Origin: Atherinomorus stipes
Taxonomy: Eukaryota > Chordata > Actinopteri > Atheriniformes > Atherinidae
Direction of reading: 5' to 3'
Length of the DNA stretch: 64,000 nucleotides
Assembly (NCBI GenBank): GCA_023101725.1
Contig: JALJCO010001037.1
Coordinates: 310,001 to 374,000, forward strand
Shown here: piece by piece, positions 21,520 to 34,273 of the stretch
Layout: every line of letters starts with the position of its first letter
Numbering within the stretch: the first letter of the stretch is position 1
Translations under genes and position numbers: made by a program
The notes under the pieces: generated by a model
What the model saw: the letters and a program-made list of their open reading frames with translations, nothing else
What the model was told of the DNA's origin: nothing
The model's database searches: none

Positions 21520-21800
21520 TGAAAATCAGCCAATTAGAAAGCGCAAGTGTATTCAGGCCACACCCACTCGCTTTGATCACGAGTGGTGTTCGCGTGCGCT
21601 CGCTTGCAGTCTCGGCCAATCAGGACGGCCCGCTGTGAAACCGATGACGGAGGGGAGTAGAGGAGAAGGCGGAGGGGCGGAGGCTCCGGCGCTGTGTGAC
21701 AGCTTCGGGTTCATTACTGCACCAGAGAGAGGAAAAATGAGAAGAGGTCTCACTCCTCGAGCTGGGGAGAAGCCACTGTTTACTTCTACTGCCTGCATGT
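21520..21800. promoter_or_regulatory. CG-rich promoter-like stretch
   Basis: This stretch has several CG dinucleotides, two GCCAAT boxes (near 21,528 and 21,615), a GGGGCGG Sp1-type box near 21,675 and no transposon ends. It lies about 2.7 kb upstream of the probable larp4b exon 1. It could be an alternative larp4b promoter, an unannotated RNA gene start or a distal element. No exon was identified. Confidence 0.35.
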
Positions 21801-23800
21801 TATCTTTACTCTAAGTGTTTGTTGTGAGATTTCACTTAAATGATTGTGGAAAGATTAGACATGAAATCAGATAAAAAAAAAAATTAAAAAAAAAATCAGC
21901 AATGTACGGATAAAAAAACAAACAAAATACGATGTATAGATAGATAAATGGATATGTTGTCCTTTTAAAGATAATTGTTCCCACAAACTGTACAGATGTG
22001 AGAACGAACACTTTCCTAGACATAAACATAAACAATGACATAAAGAACATAAACAGCAATTTCACCACCATACCGCCACCACACATATCCAACTAACACA
22101 TATAACAAAAAAAAATTGGAGCCTTACATTTAGAAGATGACTGTAGGGTGTCTGATCTCATAAATCAAATAACTTTATTTTCATTTTGTGTAAAAGTTGT
22201 GCTGATCTTTACATTACATTACATTACAATTAATTAATCGTGGTGTCTAATACCGGATTAATCGTAAAATCACATAACTGTGACATCACTATCACTGATA
22301 ACACCATATTTACAGAGTTATGACTTAGTCATATGAAAATAGATTTTTAAAAGATGCGCTTAAAAATAGAAATGACAAAAAATGTTCAAACTAATGTCCA
22401 ATATGACAATTGAAGTGCTTATTAGTCCTAAATTTTAGAAATTATGATGACATTTTATGCCCACGAAATCATTTGTATGCATTTTATGCAAATTTTTAGA
22501 TTAGTGGCATAACCAGGCTCTAAAGCAGTCATATAAATAGTGTTTAATTTAAAAGAAAAAGCTTAATATTTTGTTTTAAGTGTGATTAAACACCATCTCG
22601 TGTTGTTTCCCCCCTTCAGCTTCTTTAAACTGCACATTCTGCACAATACATGTATTCCTCATGATAGCCTGAAGAGATCCAGATGGAGACTGCTTATGTT
22701 ACTTACTATGTAAGTGGTGGTCACCCCCTGTTCAGAGGATTTCTTCATTGGCCTTATAAGTTCACCAGATTCTGCAGATCTTTTTGTTTTTAGATGCCTC
22801 ACTTTTAATAATAAAGCCTTTTTTGCAAGATGAAGTTGGTATCCTGAGCAGTTCATCCTCCATCTATTTTCCACACCAACTTGTTTCAAAAAGAAAAATC
22901 AACTGCAACCCTGAAATTATCTAGATATGCTTCAGGGGACCTGCACCATCCTCCAGCCTCCAACAAGGAATATAAGTATGGGATTGTCAGTCTAAAATCT
23001 TCAGTTTAGGCATCGTGTCCTCTAAAATGCTAATCTTGAAATAGAAACTTAATACCTACTGTTTATGCTATCATAAGATGTTTTTGATACTGTCAGACCT
23101 TGCTAAATGGCTTTGATTATTAATCATAATTCAATGCAATTCAAACTTTTGAACAAAAACCCCCTGACATCTTACATTATATATCAGTCAGTCCCACAAG
23201 AAGACAACTGTACAGGCCTTTTTTATTTGTTTATTTAACAGGGACAGAGCATAATAAAACAAACAAACAAAAAAATAAAATAAAATAAAACCTCTAAAAA
23301 TGCCCGATTTAACCAAAAGGCTTCTGTTGTCCCTAGCTAGATCTTAAGAGGCTCTCTGAAATGAGGAGATACAGAAATATCACTGTTGAGATTGGTATCT
23401 AGTAGTAAATCCTACATTATTCAATCCCATAATAATTTAATTCCCTGAAGAATGACAAATAAATTTGAATATGAAATTTCTTGGAGCCCATAAACTTCCA
23501 CTTCACCATTTCGTTTTTCTTCAATTGTAACCTCATGGTATCATTAGAAGCTACTGTACACTAGCCCTTCTTCAGTATGACTACAAATATACAGTATAGA
23601 TTGAATTTCACACATAAATTTTATATTTTAAAAATTTTAGTTTTCTTTGTCACAGTCTTTGAATGTGCTTCTGCTGTATTTTGTGTTTGCGGATTTTTAT
23701 GCATAAATTTCTCAAATAAAAGTATAATTTCTATTAGTATTTGCGGCACTTCTTTTATTATTTTGATATAATGTCATAAAACTGGATTGTACCATCTCTA
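21801..23800. other. intergenic AT-rich DNA
   Basis: No gene is seen. A short stretch near 23,210-23,330 resembles the 3' end of a teleost LINE (TTTATTTAACAGGGACAG). The rest is unassigned. Confidence 0.5.
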
Positions 23801-24451
23801 CGTTTGGCTAGAGGGTCGCAGAGGAGCGTTTACTACCGTGTCAGAAGTGATTCATCAAGTCAAAGATAGACGATCTTTGTGCTGACACGAAAGGGAAAGG
23901 AAACGCCGACTTCTCCATTCCAAAATCCCCTCTGTCTCATCTTTAGCACCAACGAGTGTTTGATCGATCGGAAGCTTTGAAACGTTCGTTGTGTGGTTTC
24001 AGGGCTTTTTGCTTGGTTTAGGAACTCCCCTTCCCGTGGAGCCTGCTCTTGGCCTTGAGGAATCGGCCTCTCTTGAGATTCCAGGCGCTAGATTTATCGA
24101 GCCCGACTTTATAAAGTTGATAGGCAAGCTAGCTAGCTAGCCACCTAGCTAACATTTAGCTAGCTCACTTGCTAACTAGCTTGCAGTGTTGGTTGGGGGA
24201 GTCCATTTTTGTTGTCAGTCTTGGGGGCGTCGTTTTCACATTGCATTGCAACTGCTTCTGACTATTTTCCTTCATATATGAAGAGTTCTTGCGGTAAGGC
24301 TTAAAGCAGTTATTTGTAGCTAGCGTGGTCGTTATAGCCTGCTAGCTAATACCCTGCGTACTTAGCCTGAAAGCCACCAGAAGGCCGGAGTCCAGCACCA
24401 ACAGCCTCTACCATCACACTATTTGCTTCGCCGTGCAGTGAGAGTTGACAG
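23800..24451 (+). promoter_or_regulatory. larp4b: probable larp4b promoter and non-coding exon 1
   Basis: A rise in CG content and a strong donor at 24,452 (GACAG, then GTGAGTAAG) mark a likely 5' UTR exon, about 9.7 kb before the first coding exon. A GCTA-rich tandem stretch (24,128-24,185) lies upstream of the donor. The transcription start was not located. Supported by the donor, composition and position only. Confidence 0.5.
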
Positions 24452-27260
24452 GTGAGTAAGTAACTGTTTTCCACTGTCTGACAAAGTGGGTAATAAACCC
24501 GGATACTTGGCTTGATTGTGTCATAATGCTGTTCTGTGGAGTTTATCCCGCCTAGTAACTTAATATTAGCTTGATTTGAAACGATTGGGGGTTGGGGAAT
24601 CCGCGAAATCACGCCGGAGGTCGCCATCTTTCATTGGATGCTGCTGTAAACCAGCTAACTAGACATGGCTGCTACTTTCTAGCTCGAGTCAACTTTGCAA
24701 CTGTGGTGTTTGTGGCTGAAAAATCTCGCTGTGTGATGATTTATCGCCCAAATTCAGCGCGAACTTGACTCCTTAAGTTCTCGTGTTGCCCCGTGACGGA
24801 GGAGTGTCGCTGGTTATGGCCGTTGGCATGGGCATGGCATGTGAGAGCTGCAGCCTTTCTCGGCTGTGTCAGCTACTAAATACGCCTGCATTGCGTCTGT
24901 AGTGGAAGTTGCGGTGTTTGACTTATAAAGTTGACCCAAACAAACGCATCCCCGGTGTTTGGCAGCCGGTTTTCAGGAAGATAAACACACGTTAAAACCC
25001 TCCTCCGGACGTGCTGAATGCCTTTGGATTATTCTCCATCAGCGGTAACCCACCGACTAAAAATAAACTCGTTGGACCACTGTTGCATATTTCACCGGTC
25101 TTATTTTAGAGAATCATTTGGGTCATAAATCACCTCCTATGATTATGCAGGAGGGAAACAGGGAAGGAGGAAGGACGACCGAGCAAAGCTTGTGTTTTGG
25201 TTCAGGCCTTGTCTAGACATTAAGATTGACTCAGAGATCTACAGGAGTCTTTTATGGGATGTTTCAGGTCATAACACATAGATGCTGTCAAGAGTCTTGT
25301 GATTATGCTGTTTCCTTCATAATAACTGACAAGTGCAGTGTTTTTTTTTCCCCTCTGCATCTTAATTGTGTTGTAAGGCAAGCTGTTTATGAAGGGTGTT
25401 GACTAAGACTGTCTAAAATCACAATGCTGTAGGCGTGTGATATATTTTTATCTTTAGAGTCATCAATTTTCAAACGTAGCCTTTGAGAAATCCTTATTCT
25501 AACAAGCATTACAAAATACTCTTCTTTTTTTTTCTTTTTTTTTTGACTTAGTAGGATTCTGTGAGATTTCTTTTAAATTTTGTGCTGAGCCATCATAATT
25601 AGAGATTGATTGGGACAAGAACTGGAGATCAATAAGTGGCTGATCATGTGCTACACTTAAAGTGGTGTGCTTCTGTTGGGATTAAAAACTAGAGATGACA
25701 CTCTACTTTAATCATGTTAATGGTTATTTTGATTATAAAATACTTAGTTGTTGCTTAACTTATCAATGGGTTAAATTGTCTATAATATCCCTCTGGGGCT
25801 AATGAAGTACCATATGTATATATCCTGAGTTAAGGCTTACAGAACACCTTAAAACTTGTGCTTTAGATTTCCTAATGAGGTGTTAAAGGTTTTCCCCTTA
25901 TCATAATTCAGGAATTATGCTGTTATAGAAAAAAGAGCTAAGCAACCAACCTACAAGACCCAAAAGTACTTCTCAGTTGTCTTAACTGAGACATTGCAGA
26001 GTTTGTAATGATAAATGAAGAAAAAAAGAAAATATCCAACAAGAACCTGTTTGATTTACTTATCAATAAGCAATTGGTTTTGCTGCATGAATTTCGATGG
26101 CACACATTGTTTTACTTGTCCAACCATTTACATTTGGAGTCTTCTACAGCTGTACCATTCCTACCTCTTCATCATTAAGGATCATTCTTTTGGTTTATGC
26201 TGCCAGAACCACCTCCTCAGATATTGGTGAGTGATTTCAAGCCCACCTGCCGGCAGTATCTCACATCATTTATAACGTCTTTGTGAACATCTCCACTGAA
26301 CACCGGAGTGAAATTCAGCCCTGTTTACACAACACTGAGGCAGTAAACGCAAAAGTCTTGTTGTATGCTGGCTTCTTGTCTACATGGTAACACAAACCAA
26401 AACTTAAAAAGAATAAACGATTAGTAGATTACTAAATTAGTTGTCAACTATTTTGATTGTCGACATAATCATGATTAATAAACTAATTTTTGCAGCCCTT
26501 TGTGTAAACAGGCCCCACATAAAAGGAGGCCTATTTCTCAACATTGCTCAGATTAGTTCACTACACTAACTTAAAAAATCATCCTGTATCCAGTTTGTAT
26601 GTAAACATGAACATGAAATGGCCATTTTGATTTTCTTATTTTCTCTGACTTCTCATTTAATTATTTGTATATTGCTAGTATCAGTTAACACAGCACAAGC
26701 TGGAATACAAGGAAGTAAATTATTTCCATGGAAACTTTAGTTTTATTGGCATTAAAGTCTTAAAATGGTTTAAATGCCTAACAGATTTCCTCAATTAGGG
26801 AGAACATTTAAGAGATTTTGTGCAGTACCCTTAAATTACTTCCTAAGAAGAGAGAGATGTAGCGTCAAATGTTGCAAGGAAGATAATTTGCGTGCTTTGT
26901 GCAGTTAGTCCTTTTTTGCTCAGCTTCAAGATACTTGGAAGGTGTGATCACAAACATGGGTACCACTCCTAGTATTAAAAATTCATCTACTGAAAATCTC
27001 ATCTCAAGTGTTACATTGTTAGTATCAATGACTGTATGAAGAATTGGTGGATCATAGATATTAACTTTTAACCATAAACAGGGTTTGATATTTATATGCA
27101 CATTATTTCTGGTAAAAAAAAATGACATAAAATAAACTAGGCGCATGTGAAGAAGACATACGGGCCTTTTTCACTAGCACAGCTCAGCTCAACTCAATTC
27201 AACTTGGCATGGTAGCTTTTCAATTACAATCCATTACCCCGACCACAAGTGGGCGGGGTA

Positions 27261-27933
27261 AAGGCCTTTACACACCTACTCTGAATATTTCGTCCGAAAT
27301 ATTCGCACGGCAAAATCTTTAATCAAATTAATGTCAATTCAACGGGAGCGTTCACATCAGTGGCAAAATTCCGTCTTGCGATTTTGCGACATTTATTTTT
27401 TCGAACTGAGGTTGATTTTCTTAATATTCGCATCCGACAGATACTCAATCCACCAATCAGAGAAGGCGCTCTGACCATCACAGAGCTGGTCGCAAGCAAA
27501 AAGAGAGGAAAAAGAGAGAAGTGTGGCTTGGTTGCTGCTCCTGTATGGCACATGTGTTGTATCTTTGTGTTGCACCTTCTTGTTTGGTAAATGAGGGGGA
27601 AAAATATCACCGCTGAAGTAACAGTGTTTCCCTACATGTTGTAGCTGTTCCAGGGTATTAGCTACAGGTGTTATATTTAAATCCACGTTTGGGATCTCCA
27701 CGGTGAGATCAGCTGTTTTGCAGCATCCAGAAGTTTACCTGCAGCCGCCTCTCCCTCCGTCACTGCTGCATTTGCTCACGTTCCTCTGGAATAACAGATG
27801 CGAATTTGTTCTCGCATCTTCGTAATTTCGCGTCAGAGCAGGTGTGTATAGACAAATGTGTTGATATTTCTCCTCTGAATTATTCACAATTTCGTGCCAT
27901 TTATTTGCATTGGTCCCGGTGTGAAAAGGCCTT
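27261..27933. mobile_element. inverted-repeat element with AAGGCCTTTACACACC ends
   Basis: AAGGCCTTTACACACCTACTC at the left is mirrored by GGTGTGAAAAGGCCTT at the right, and the sub-terminal regions are also inverted copies (AATATTCG/CGAAATT words). It sits inside an older repeat starting near 27,165 (TCACTAGCACAGCTCAGCTC). No clear target duplication. Confidence 0.7.
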
Positions 27934-28191
27934 AAGAGTGAAGCTGCTGCGACGTACTAGATTGTGCGACGTAAACGACAGCAGCAATGGTTAACTAGAG
28001 CCCTATGAAATCCGTTTCATTTTTTCAAAAATTCCGTTTGAATTTTTCCCATTTTGTGTTTTTCTGTTTTTAATTTTTGAGAATTCGTTTTTTTTTATTT
28101 TACACAAATTTAACACCAATACAGTGTATAAAACAATTAAATTTAACCAAGTAATGCTGTTATAATAACTTGAATGCTTTCACGCTTTTAA

Positions 28192-28972
28192 AGGAGTGAT
28201 GACATAGCAGTTAAAAACTAGTTTATGTTGTCGGCATTACTGCATATGTAAATACTCCAAAGAAAAAAACGGCATTTTTTACAGCGGAGTATTGTTTTGA
28301 AACGCCAGACCTCACTTCCTCAGTAATACAGTTGGGTCCGGTGATGATATGGAGCTTTACCTGGAGACCACGTTGACTTCATTTTGATTGGCTACACCTT
28401 ATTTGGCTATGACCTTATTTGGAGAATCTAGGTCAAGCTGCGGTCGGAGTTTGCTAAAGGCTAACTGCTAGCAACATGGGCACTTCAGACAGTGTGAGCT
28501 ACGTTTATCAGACAAGACAGCATTTAGAAAATAAACAAACTTACAGGTAATGACAAGGTTGTGGCCCCCTCCCTCAGTGTTGCTGCACAAGTTTTCTTTT
28601 AAATCCATTTGTTTGAAAACCCAGACCTGACTGCACAGAAGTTACTACTAGCTCCATACACGAAGCTGAATCAGACAGGGAGGGGAGGGGGGAGTGGACG
28701 GTGCATAGACCATTGAGAGGGGGGGGGGGGGGGCTGTTTACTTGATAGTGTGCTCTTATTGGAGCAATTAAATTACGTAGAATGATAGAACTAGTAGAAT
28801 GATAGCCTGCTGTCTGATTCAACTGTTTCTGAGCAGAGAGACAAAGCTGACAGACCATAAACAGGAACTTTGATTCTCACTCTGGACATTCACATGGCCT
28901 CATCAGTGCACAACAGATCATATTATACACACCCAAAACCCCAGAAAATTGAAATTTGATGTCATGGCACCT
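28192..28972. mobile_element. TTAA-flanked MITE A
   Basis: The ends AGGAGTGATGACAT and, inverted, AGGTGCCATGACAT are flanked by TTAA at 28,188-28,191 and 28,973-28,976. The interior contains a G-run near 28,718. The right 245 bases recur at 31,000-31,245. Confidence 0.82.
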
Positions 28973-29010
28973 TTAAATATATTTAAGGCAAAAACATGGC
29001 ACAAGTTTAA

Positions 29011-29631
29011 AGGGATATTGTGTAAGTTCTCCTGTGTTTTATTCACAAAAACTGATTATTTGGTTCAAAAGTGTTTTTTCATTAATCAGTAATCACTCCC
29101 ATCAACAAACTGAAGTGCTCCTCTAAGTTCTAAATTTGCCGTTCGTATCATTCATTTACACATCGAGCGGGGCGGCTCGGTGAAGGCTGCCATGTCGTAT
29201 CGCCATGTTTTTGCGTTCGGGAGAAGCGTGACAGTAGGAAAACACAGAAACTCACCGGACACACCGGAGTTTTCAGCTCAGTTCGAGGTAATGCCTTTGA
29301 AAAGTCACCGCGCTGCAGAGGGGAGAGACTAGCGTCTCACTGACGCTGGGTTCACGTGCAGTCGGGCAGACGGCCGTTGGTAACAAACCAGATGTCATTT
29401 TAATCAATGAAGCCAAGCGAAAGACGGTAAAACATGGGTCAGGGAAAACAATACAACATCGCCATGACAACCGAACAAATGTGGACTGATGTCACTGTAA
29501 CTGACGGACCACGTCTTCACATAGAGGCCGGTGATAACTCTACATGTAGCGGATGTCGTCGGTCTGCCCGGTTTCACGTGAATGCAGCATGAAAAGTAAG
29601 AGGGAGCTGCTCCCGATTACACAGTGTCCCT
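29011..29631. mobile_element. TTAA-flanked MITE B
   Basis: The ends AGGGATATTGTGTAA and, inverted, AGGGACACTGTGTAA are flanked by TTAA at 29,007-29,010 and 29,632-29,635. It lies 38 bases after MITE A. A smaller inverted pair sits inside it (about 29,341-29,590, GGGTTCACGTGCAGTCGGGCAGAC against its mirror). Confidence 0.82.
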
Positions 29632-30012
29632 TTAAACAAAAAAAGAAAATGCCAATAGTAAATAATACATAATTCAGAACAGTACTAATTTACAGATGGT
29701 GGTTCACACCACAGACCGTAAGAAACATAAGTGTGGGTTAGATCACTGGACACACAGGCTAATAATCATGGGGAAACGTCTCTGTCCTGTCTTCTGCTGC
29801 TTTGAAACTGTGTCCATCCAGAGCAGAGCGGATGGAAGTACGTCAGTCGATAGAAAGCAAAGTCGAGGAAAGTTCCTTCTTGCCGCCGCCATAGTTGTTT
29901 TGATTTTGAAGCGAACAGAGATAATCGATTGTACGCATGCGCGTGAACATGGTGGAGTTCTGTCACAGCACCACCGAAAGGCCGGGCATGCATATCCAAT
30001 CAAATTCCATAC

Positions 30013-30409
30013 TAGGGATGTAACAATATGAAAATTTCATATCACGGTTTTTGTGACCAAAATGATCGCGGTTATCATTTTTATCGCAGTATTATAGAAA
30101 TACCCCTCAGCATATTTAAAATATCAAAAAATGGGTCTAAAGATCTACTTTGTCCTTTTTAAAAGAGGGAAAAATCTAGACAGAACTGTCCACATGGGTG
30201 CCTTCATTGCTTTCTGCCATGTTTTCATAAATTAAACATTGCAAACTGCAACTGCTGCTGCTTTTCCAGCCAATGAGCAGCATCACTGAGTTTATCAAAG
30301 TGCAGTAATTAGTCACGGTTTTAACGATAATTGAAATTTAAAACGGTATTACTAATTGTTGGGAATTTTATCACAGTCAGCCATTTTACCGGTTATCGTT
30401 ACATCCTTA
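30013..30409. mobile_element. hAT-type MITE with perfect 8-bp TSD
   Basis: The ends TAGGGATGTAACAATAT and GGTTATCGTTACATCCTTA are flanked by TTCCATAC on both sides (30,005-30,012 and 30,410-30,417). Confidence 0.92.
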
Positions 30410-30491
30410 TTCCATACACACTTGCATCCTCGTATGCACGCAGATTTATTCATGACGATGCTCGTGTGAACGCATATATGTATATATATAT

Positions 30492-30920
30492 TAGGGATGG
30501 GCGATATGGACTAAAAAATGTATCACGATAATTTCTCTTATTTATCACGGTAACGATAAGTGACGATAAAAACTATCAGCAACATATTTTGTGTTATAAA
30601 TCTGTCACTAAGTTCTGTCTTGAAAGCCCTACAAAATACTAGAAGCCACTAAACTATATCAATTAAGTTCAAGTAGTGCACCCGTATAGCAAAATTGTAG
30701 TGACACCAATCAAACAAGTCTGAAATATGAGAGACCAAATTCCACATTTATTCAAACGATGCAAACAGCAAAACTAACTTGACTTATTTAAAAAACCAAA
30801 GTAGTGCAACTGCAAACACAACCTGATAAATTGTCATATCACGATAAAAACGATAAATTCAAATTGTTATTGTAGGGAATTTCTTTGACGATATATCGCA
30901 CACGATAAAATATTGCCCAT

Positions 30921-30925
<5 letters not shown>
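30492..30925. mobile_element. hAT-type MITE inserted in a TA repeat
   Basis: The ends TAGGGATGGGCGATAT and, inverted, TAGGGATGGGCAATAT lie within TA dinucleotide repeats, so the target duplication is a TA octamer and cannot be read exactly. Interior words are CACGATAA and its mirror. Confidence 0.88.

Positions 30926-30974
<49 letters not shown>
30926..30974. repeat. TA dinucleotide microsatellite
   Basis: About 24 TA units directly follow the right end of the MITE at 30,492-30,925. Confidence 0.9.
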
Positions 30975-30977
<3 letters not shown>

Positions 30978-30999
30978 TGTATAGGGTGGAAGGAGAGAG

Positions 31000-31245
31000 G
31001 GGGGAGGCTGTTTGCTTGATGGTGTGCTCTAATTGGAGCAATTGAATTATGTAGAATGATAAAACTATGTAGCATGATATGGTGCTGTCTGATTCAACTG
31101 TTTCTGAACAGAAAGACAAAGCTGACAGACCATAAACAGGGACTTTGATACTCACTCTGGACATTCACATGGCCTCATCAGTGCACAACAGACCATATTA
31201 TACTCCCAAAACCCCAGAAAAGTGAAATTTGATGTCATGGCACCT
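31000..31245. mobile_element. partial second copy of TTAA MITE A
   Basis: It matches the right part of the element at 28,192-28,972 in the same orientation, including CTGTCTGATTCAACTGTTTC and the terminal GATGTCATGGCACCT before TTAA. The left end is missing; a TA repeat takes its place. Confidence 0.85.
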
Positions 31246-33239
31246 TTAAGAATTAGTCTAATTACCCTCCTCTGAAAGGTCCGCCACCGTTTCCCTTCTT
31301 GTTGTTTGCGGTGTGCGTGTGCATGCGGCGTATCTTGATTAAACACTGCAGTAAAGCACCTATCGCGGCAAAGGTTTGAGCCTCTGCATATATTTTTGTA
31401 TTTAAAGACAAAAGAAAAACAGGTGTAGCAAAAATGGCAAAATGACTTTGAGTTTTAATGGTTAAACATGTCAGCACTAAAACAGAATATTGTGGTAAGT
31501 TTTCTCATATTTATACCATTCAAGTCATAACTTTTGACACACCCACTTGCTCTTTTTGAATGAATAGGGTTGTCTAAACTCTACTGTCCCAGCCTGGTAT
31601 GCACGTCGTTCTCTAATGTTGTTTAAACAGAATTTACACAAGTTGACATTTCGGATGGCAAACAGGTTTGAAGTCTACTGTTCAGAAAGGTTCATAACGC
31701 AGCAGCTGTTTTGATAACTGACTAGAATTGATGGAGACTTGTGTTCAGCACCATTCATCTCAGTGGAATGGCACACATACACACTGGCTGTGCATCAACA
31801 TGTGGATCAAAGGTCACCAGCTTTACAGCCATGCCATTCTTTTCCTGCATTGTATGCAAACACAACGAGTGCCCGTGTCACAGACAGGCACCCGATTGTT
31901 GGGGCGGATTATCAGTGCTTACAAACGGCCCCAGCAGGACAGAAAAGAAGGTGTTTCCAGTGATGTTTGGTGTGGTTATCCTTTTAAATATGTAATGCTG
32001 AGATTAGATGCAGGAGTGATCTTTTTCCAACACTGGATTTACTTATCTAATAATGGTGAATTGGTCTGATAACAGAGCATTGAAGATTTTGGGACTATTA
32101 ATGTCTCAGGCAGATGCTTTAAACATGATAATTTTTACCAATAATTTTATTTATATCACATGATCTTTCTTAAATTACATTCGTGTCCTTGCCAGCTGCA
32201 GAGCGTCTCTGTCACTCGGATTGTATCTGCCACATCAAGTCAAATTAGTTGCCCTTCAATTTGGAGTTACCTCCAATATAATTATTACAGTACTGGAGTA
32301 CAGACTGCAGAACAGTTTTCCTTCCATACCTGCAGGAGGAGTGAGAGCATGACAGACCACCGCAGAAATGCTTTAAACTACCTTTATAAAATTGACATTC
32401 ATAATTGGTAGCAACTTCAGAAGTTGGAGTCTGCATCCATATACTGAACAGATTTGTGTCACTATCAGTGGAAAGATGCCAGTGTTAGGTCTGATCAGTG
32501 CAAACTCTAGTTTAGAAAAATAAATTGGAAGCGCTGTGGGACATGTAAGAGTGACAAAAGGACTAGACACAAGTGAAAGATCATGCTTTGCTGTTCTCAG
32601 CTAAGACCAGGTATTCATGATAGCTTTCACATGTGATAGACAAGAGAACACACATCTTTGCCTCATTCCGGCCGTTTTAATGGGTACGTGATGTCAGTTT
32701 ACAATGAAGGTGATGACAATGGGCATGTCTGTAGTCTTAAGAGATAAGATTGTCAATAATGCTTTTAGCTGTTGTACAGATCAGATTTGGTTATTAAGCC
32801 CACACCTTAATGCTGCACGATGAGTTGATTCTTAAAACTGCCTGTATCAACAAGAGCTGGCTGTAAATCTGTTTGCATTTTGGGATGTCATATTCTGCTC
32901 CTCGAGGGACACTATCTTGCAGTTTTTTGGCTCCGTTTCCACCAAGGGTCCAGCTTGGGGTGCTACAATTTGATAAACTGTCATCTCAGTTGCATTTCGA
33001 CAGCCAACTGTTACTGTACCCATACCTGGTAGGCCGGGTATAAGCTGGATAGCGAGAGATTTGTAGGAGCGTGAAGTCATATCAGCACAACTGAGAAGAA
33101 GAATGGTGAACACCCAGCAGTTTGTGCTTTTTGTTATTAAAACATCCACTTTATATTTTAACATGAGATTAGTAAGATTGGGATTTCAATGACAGGGTCC
33201 CATAAAATTAGGACTGCTATGTTCTAGCACCCTTTACAG

Positions 33240-33540
33240 TAGGGCTGGGTGATAAACCGACACTGAAATTTACAGCAATAACCGACATCATTTTGCCCAT
33301 GTTGGTATATTCTGTGTTTTAATAAATCGAGAAGAAAATACGTTTTTTGTTCTGCTTTGGCTGTTTCGAGGTAGGCTGTACTCATGTCCCTTTAACAAGC
33401 TGAGCTACTGTACAGGTACCGTCTGTAGTCATGTGACTCCCCCCATCCAGTCTGTAACGAGTTATCATCCATTTGTTGTTACCAAAGTGAGCTGCTCAGT
33501 ATATTGTGATATTGATTTTAGGCCATATCGCCCAGCCCTA
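33240..33540. mobile_element. hAT-type MITE with perfect 8-bp TSD
   Basis: The ends TAGGGCTGGGTGATA and TATCGCCCAGCCCTA are flanked by CTTTACAG (33,232-33,239 and 33,541-33,548). Confidence 0.93.
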
Positions 33541-34139
33541 CTTTACAGTTTTGCCTGTGTAAATGTAAATAATGTCTCCCATCCAGTACGGTGCGATAAC
33601 TTGGTGCAAACAGGGCTTTAGATGTTTCCTTGCTTCAACACACCATCATGCTGAAGTTTACAACAAGCTGCTGCATCCATTTAACATGAAGCAGGTGTAT
33701 TACAGGAGGAAAACATCTAAAACCTGCAAGATAGTGGCCCTCAAGGGCCGAAGTTTGACATCCTTGTTTTAAACAAATGCATTCATCATGTTTTAGCCAG
33801 GGTCTGGAATTATTATAATAGTTATTTTAAGTTTTGATGTACATTAAAACTAATGTGACATGTGTAGTGAAGTTAATTTTGATAAGAAAATTATGGGATG
33901 AGACGGTGAGAAAACGCTTAGATTTGTACACGCATTTGTTAATAAGATCCAGTCCCATTTCCTGGTGATTTCTGAGCTACTTTCGTCTTTTGTTTCTAGC
34001 TCTCCGTCTGTGTCCTTTGGAAGTAACTATCGGCCACTGGCCCTTGGCCTCGCTCATCTTACACGTGTAACAACCAATGTTATTTGATAAACATCCGTAC
34101 TTGAATCTAACGTGTTTGTTTCCATCTGCCCCCCTGAAG

Positions 34140-34273
34140 CTTACTTGGTGACACAGAGACTTCTCCCTGAGGAGCCAAGAAGCAGACGGCTCATGACTTC
34201 TGACCAGGACACGAAAGTTGTAGCTGAACCACAGGTGCAGCAAGTACAAGAGGCAAAAGAGAACTCTCATTTG
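34140..34273 (+). CDS. larp4b: larp4b exon 2 (start codon)
   Basis: The acceptor is CTGAAG at 34,139. Bases 34,140-34,192 are 5' UTR, and the ATG at 34,193 opens [20 protein letters not shown] to ENSHL (27 codons). The donor is GTGAGT in phase 0. Confidence 0.93.

Larger units (their letters stand above)
24452..34139 (+). other. larp4b: larp4b intron 1
   Basis: A 9.7 kb intron that is ordinary AT-rich DNA to about 27.1 kb and then a dense array of MITEs (27,261-31,245 and 33,240-33,540). No coding exon was seen. Confidence 0.6.
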
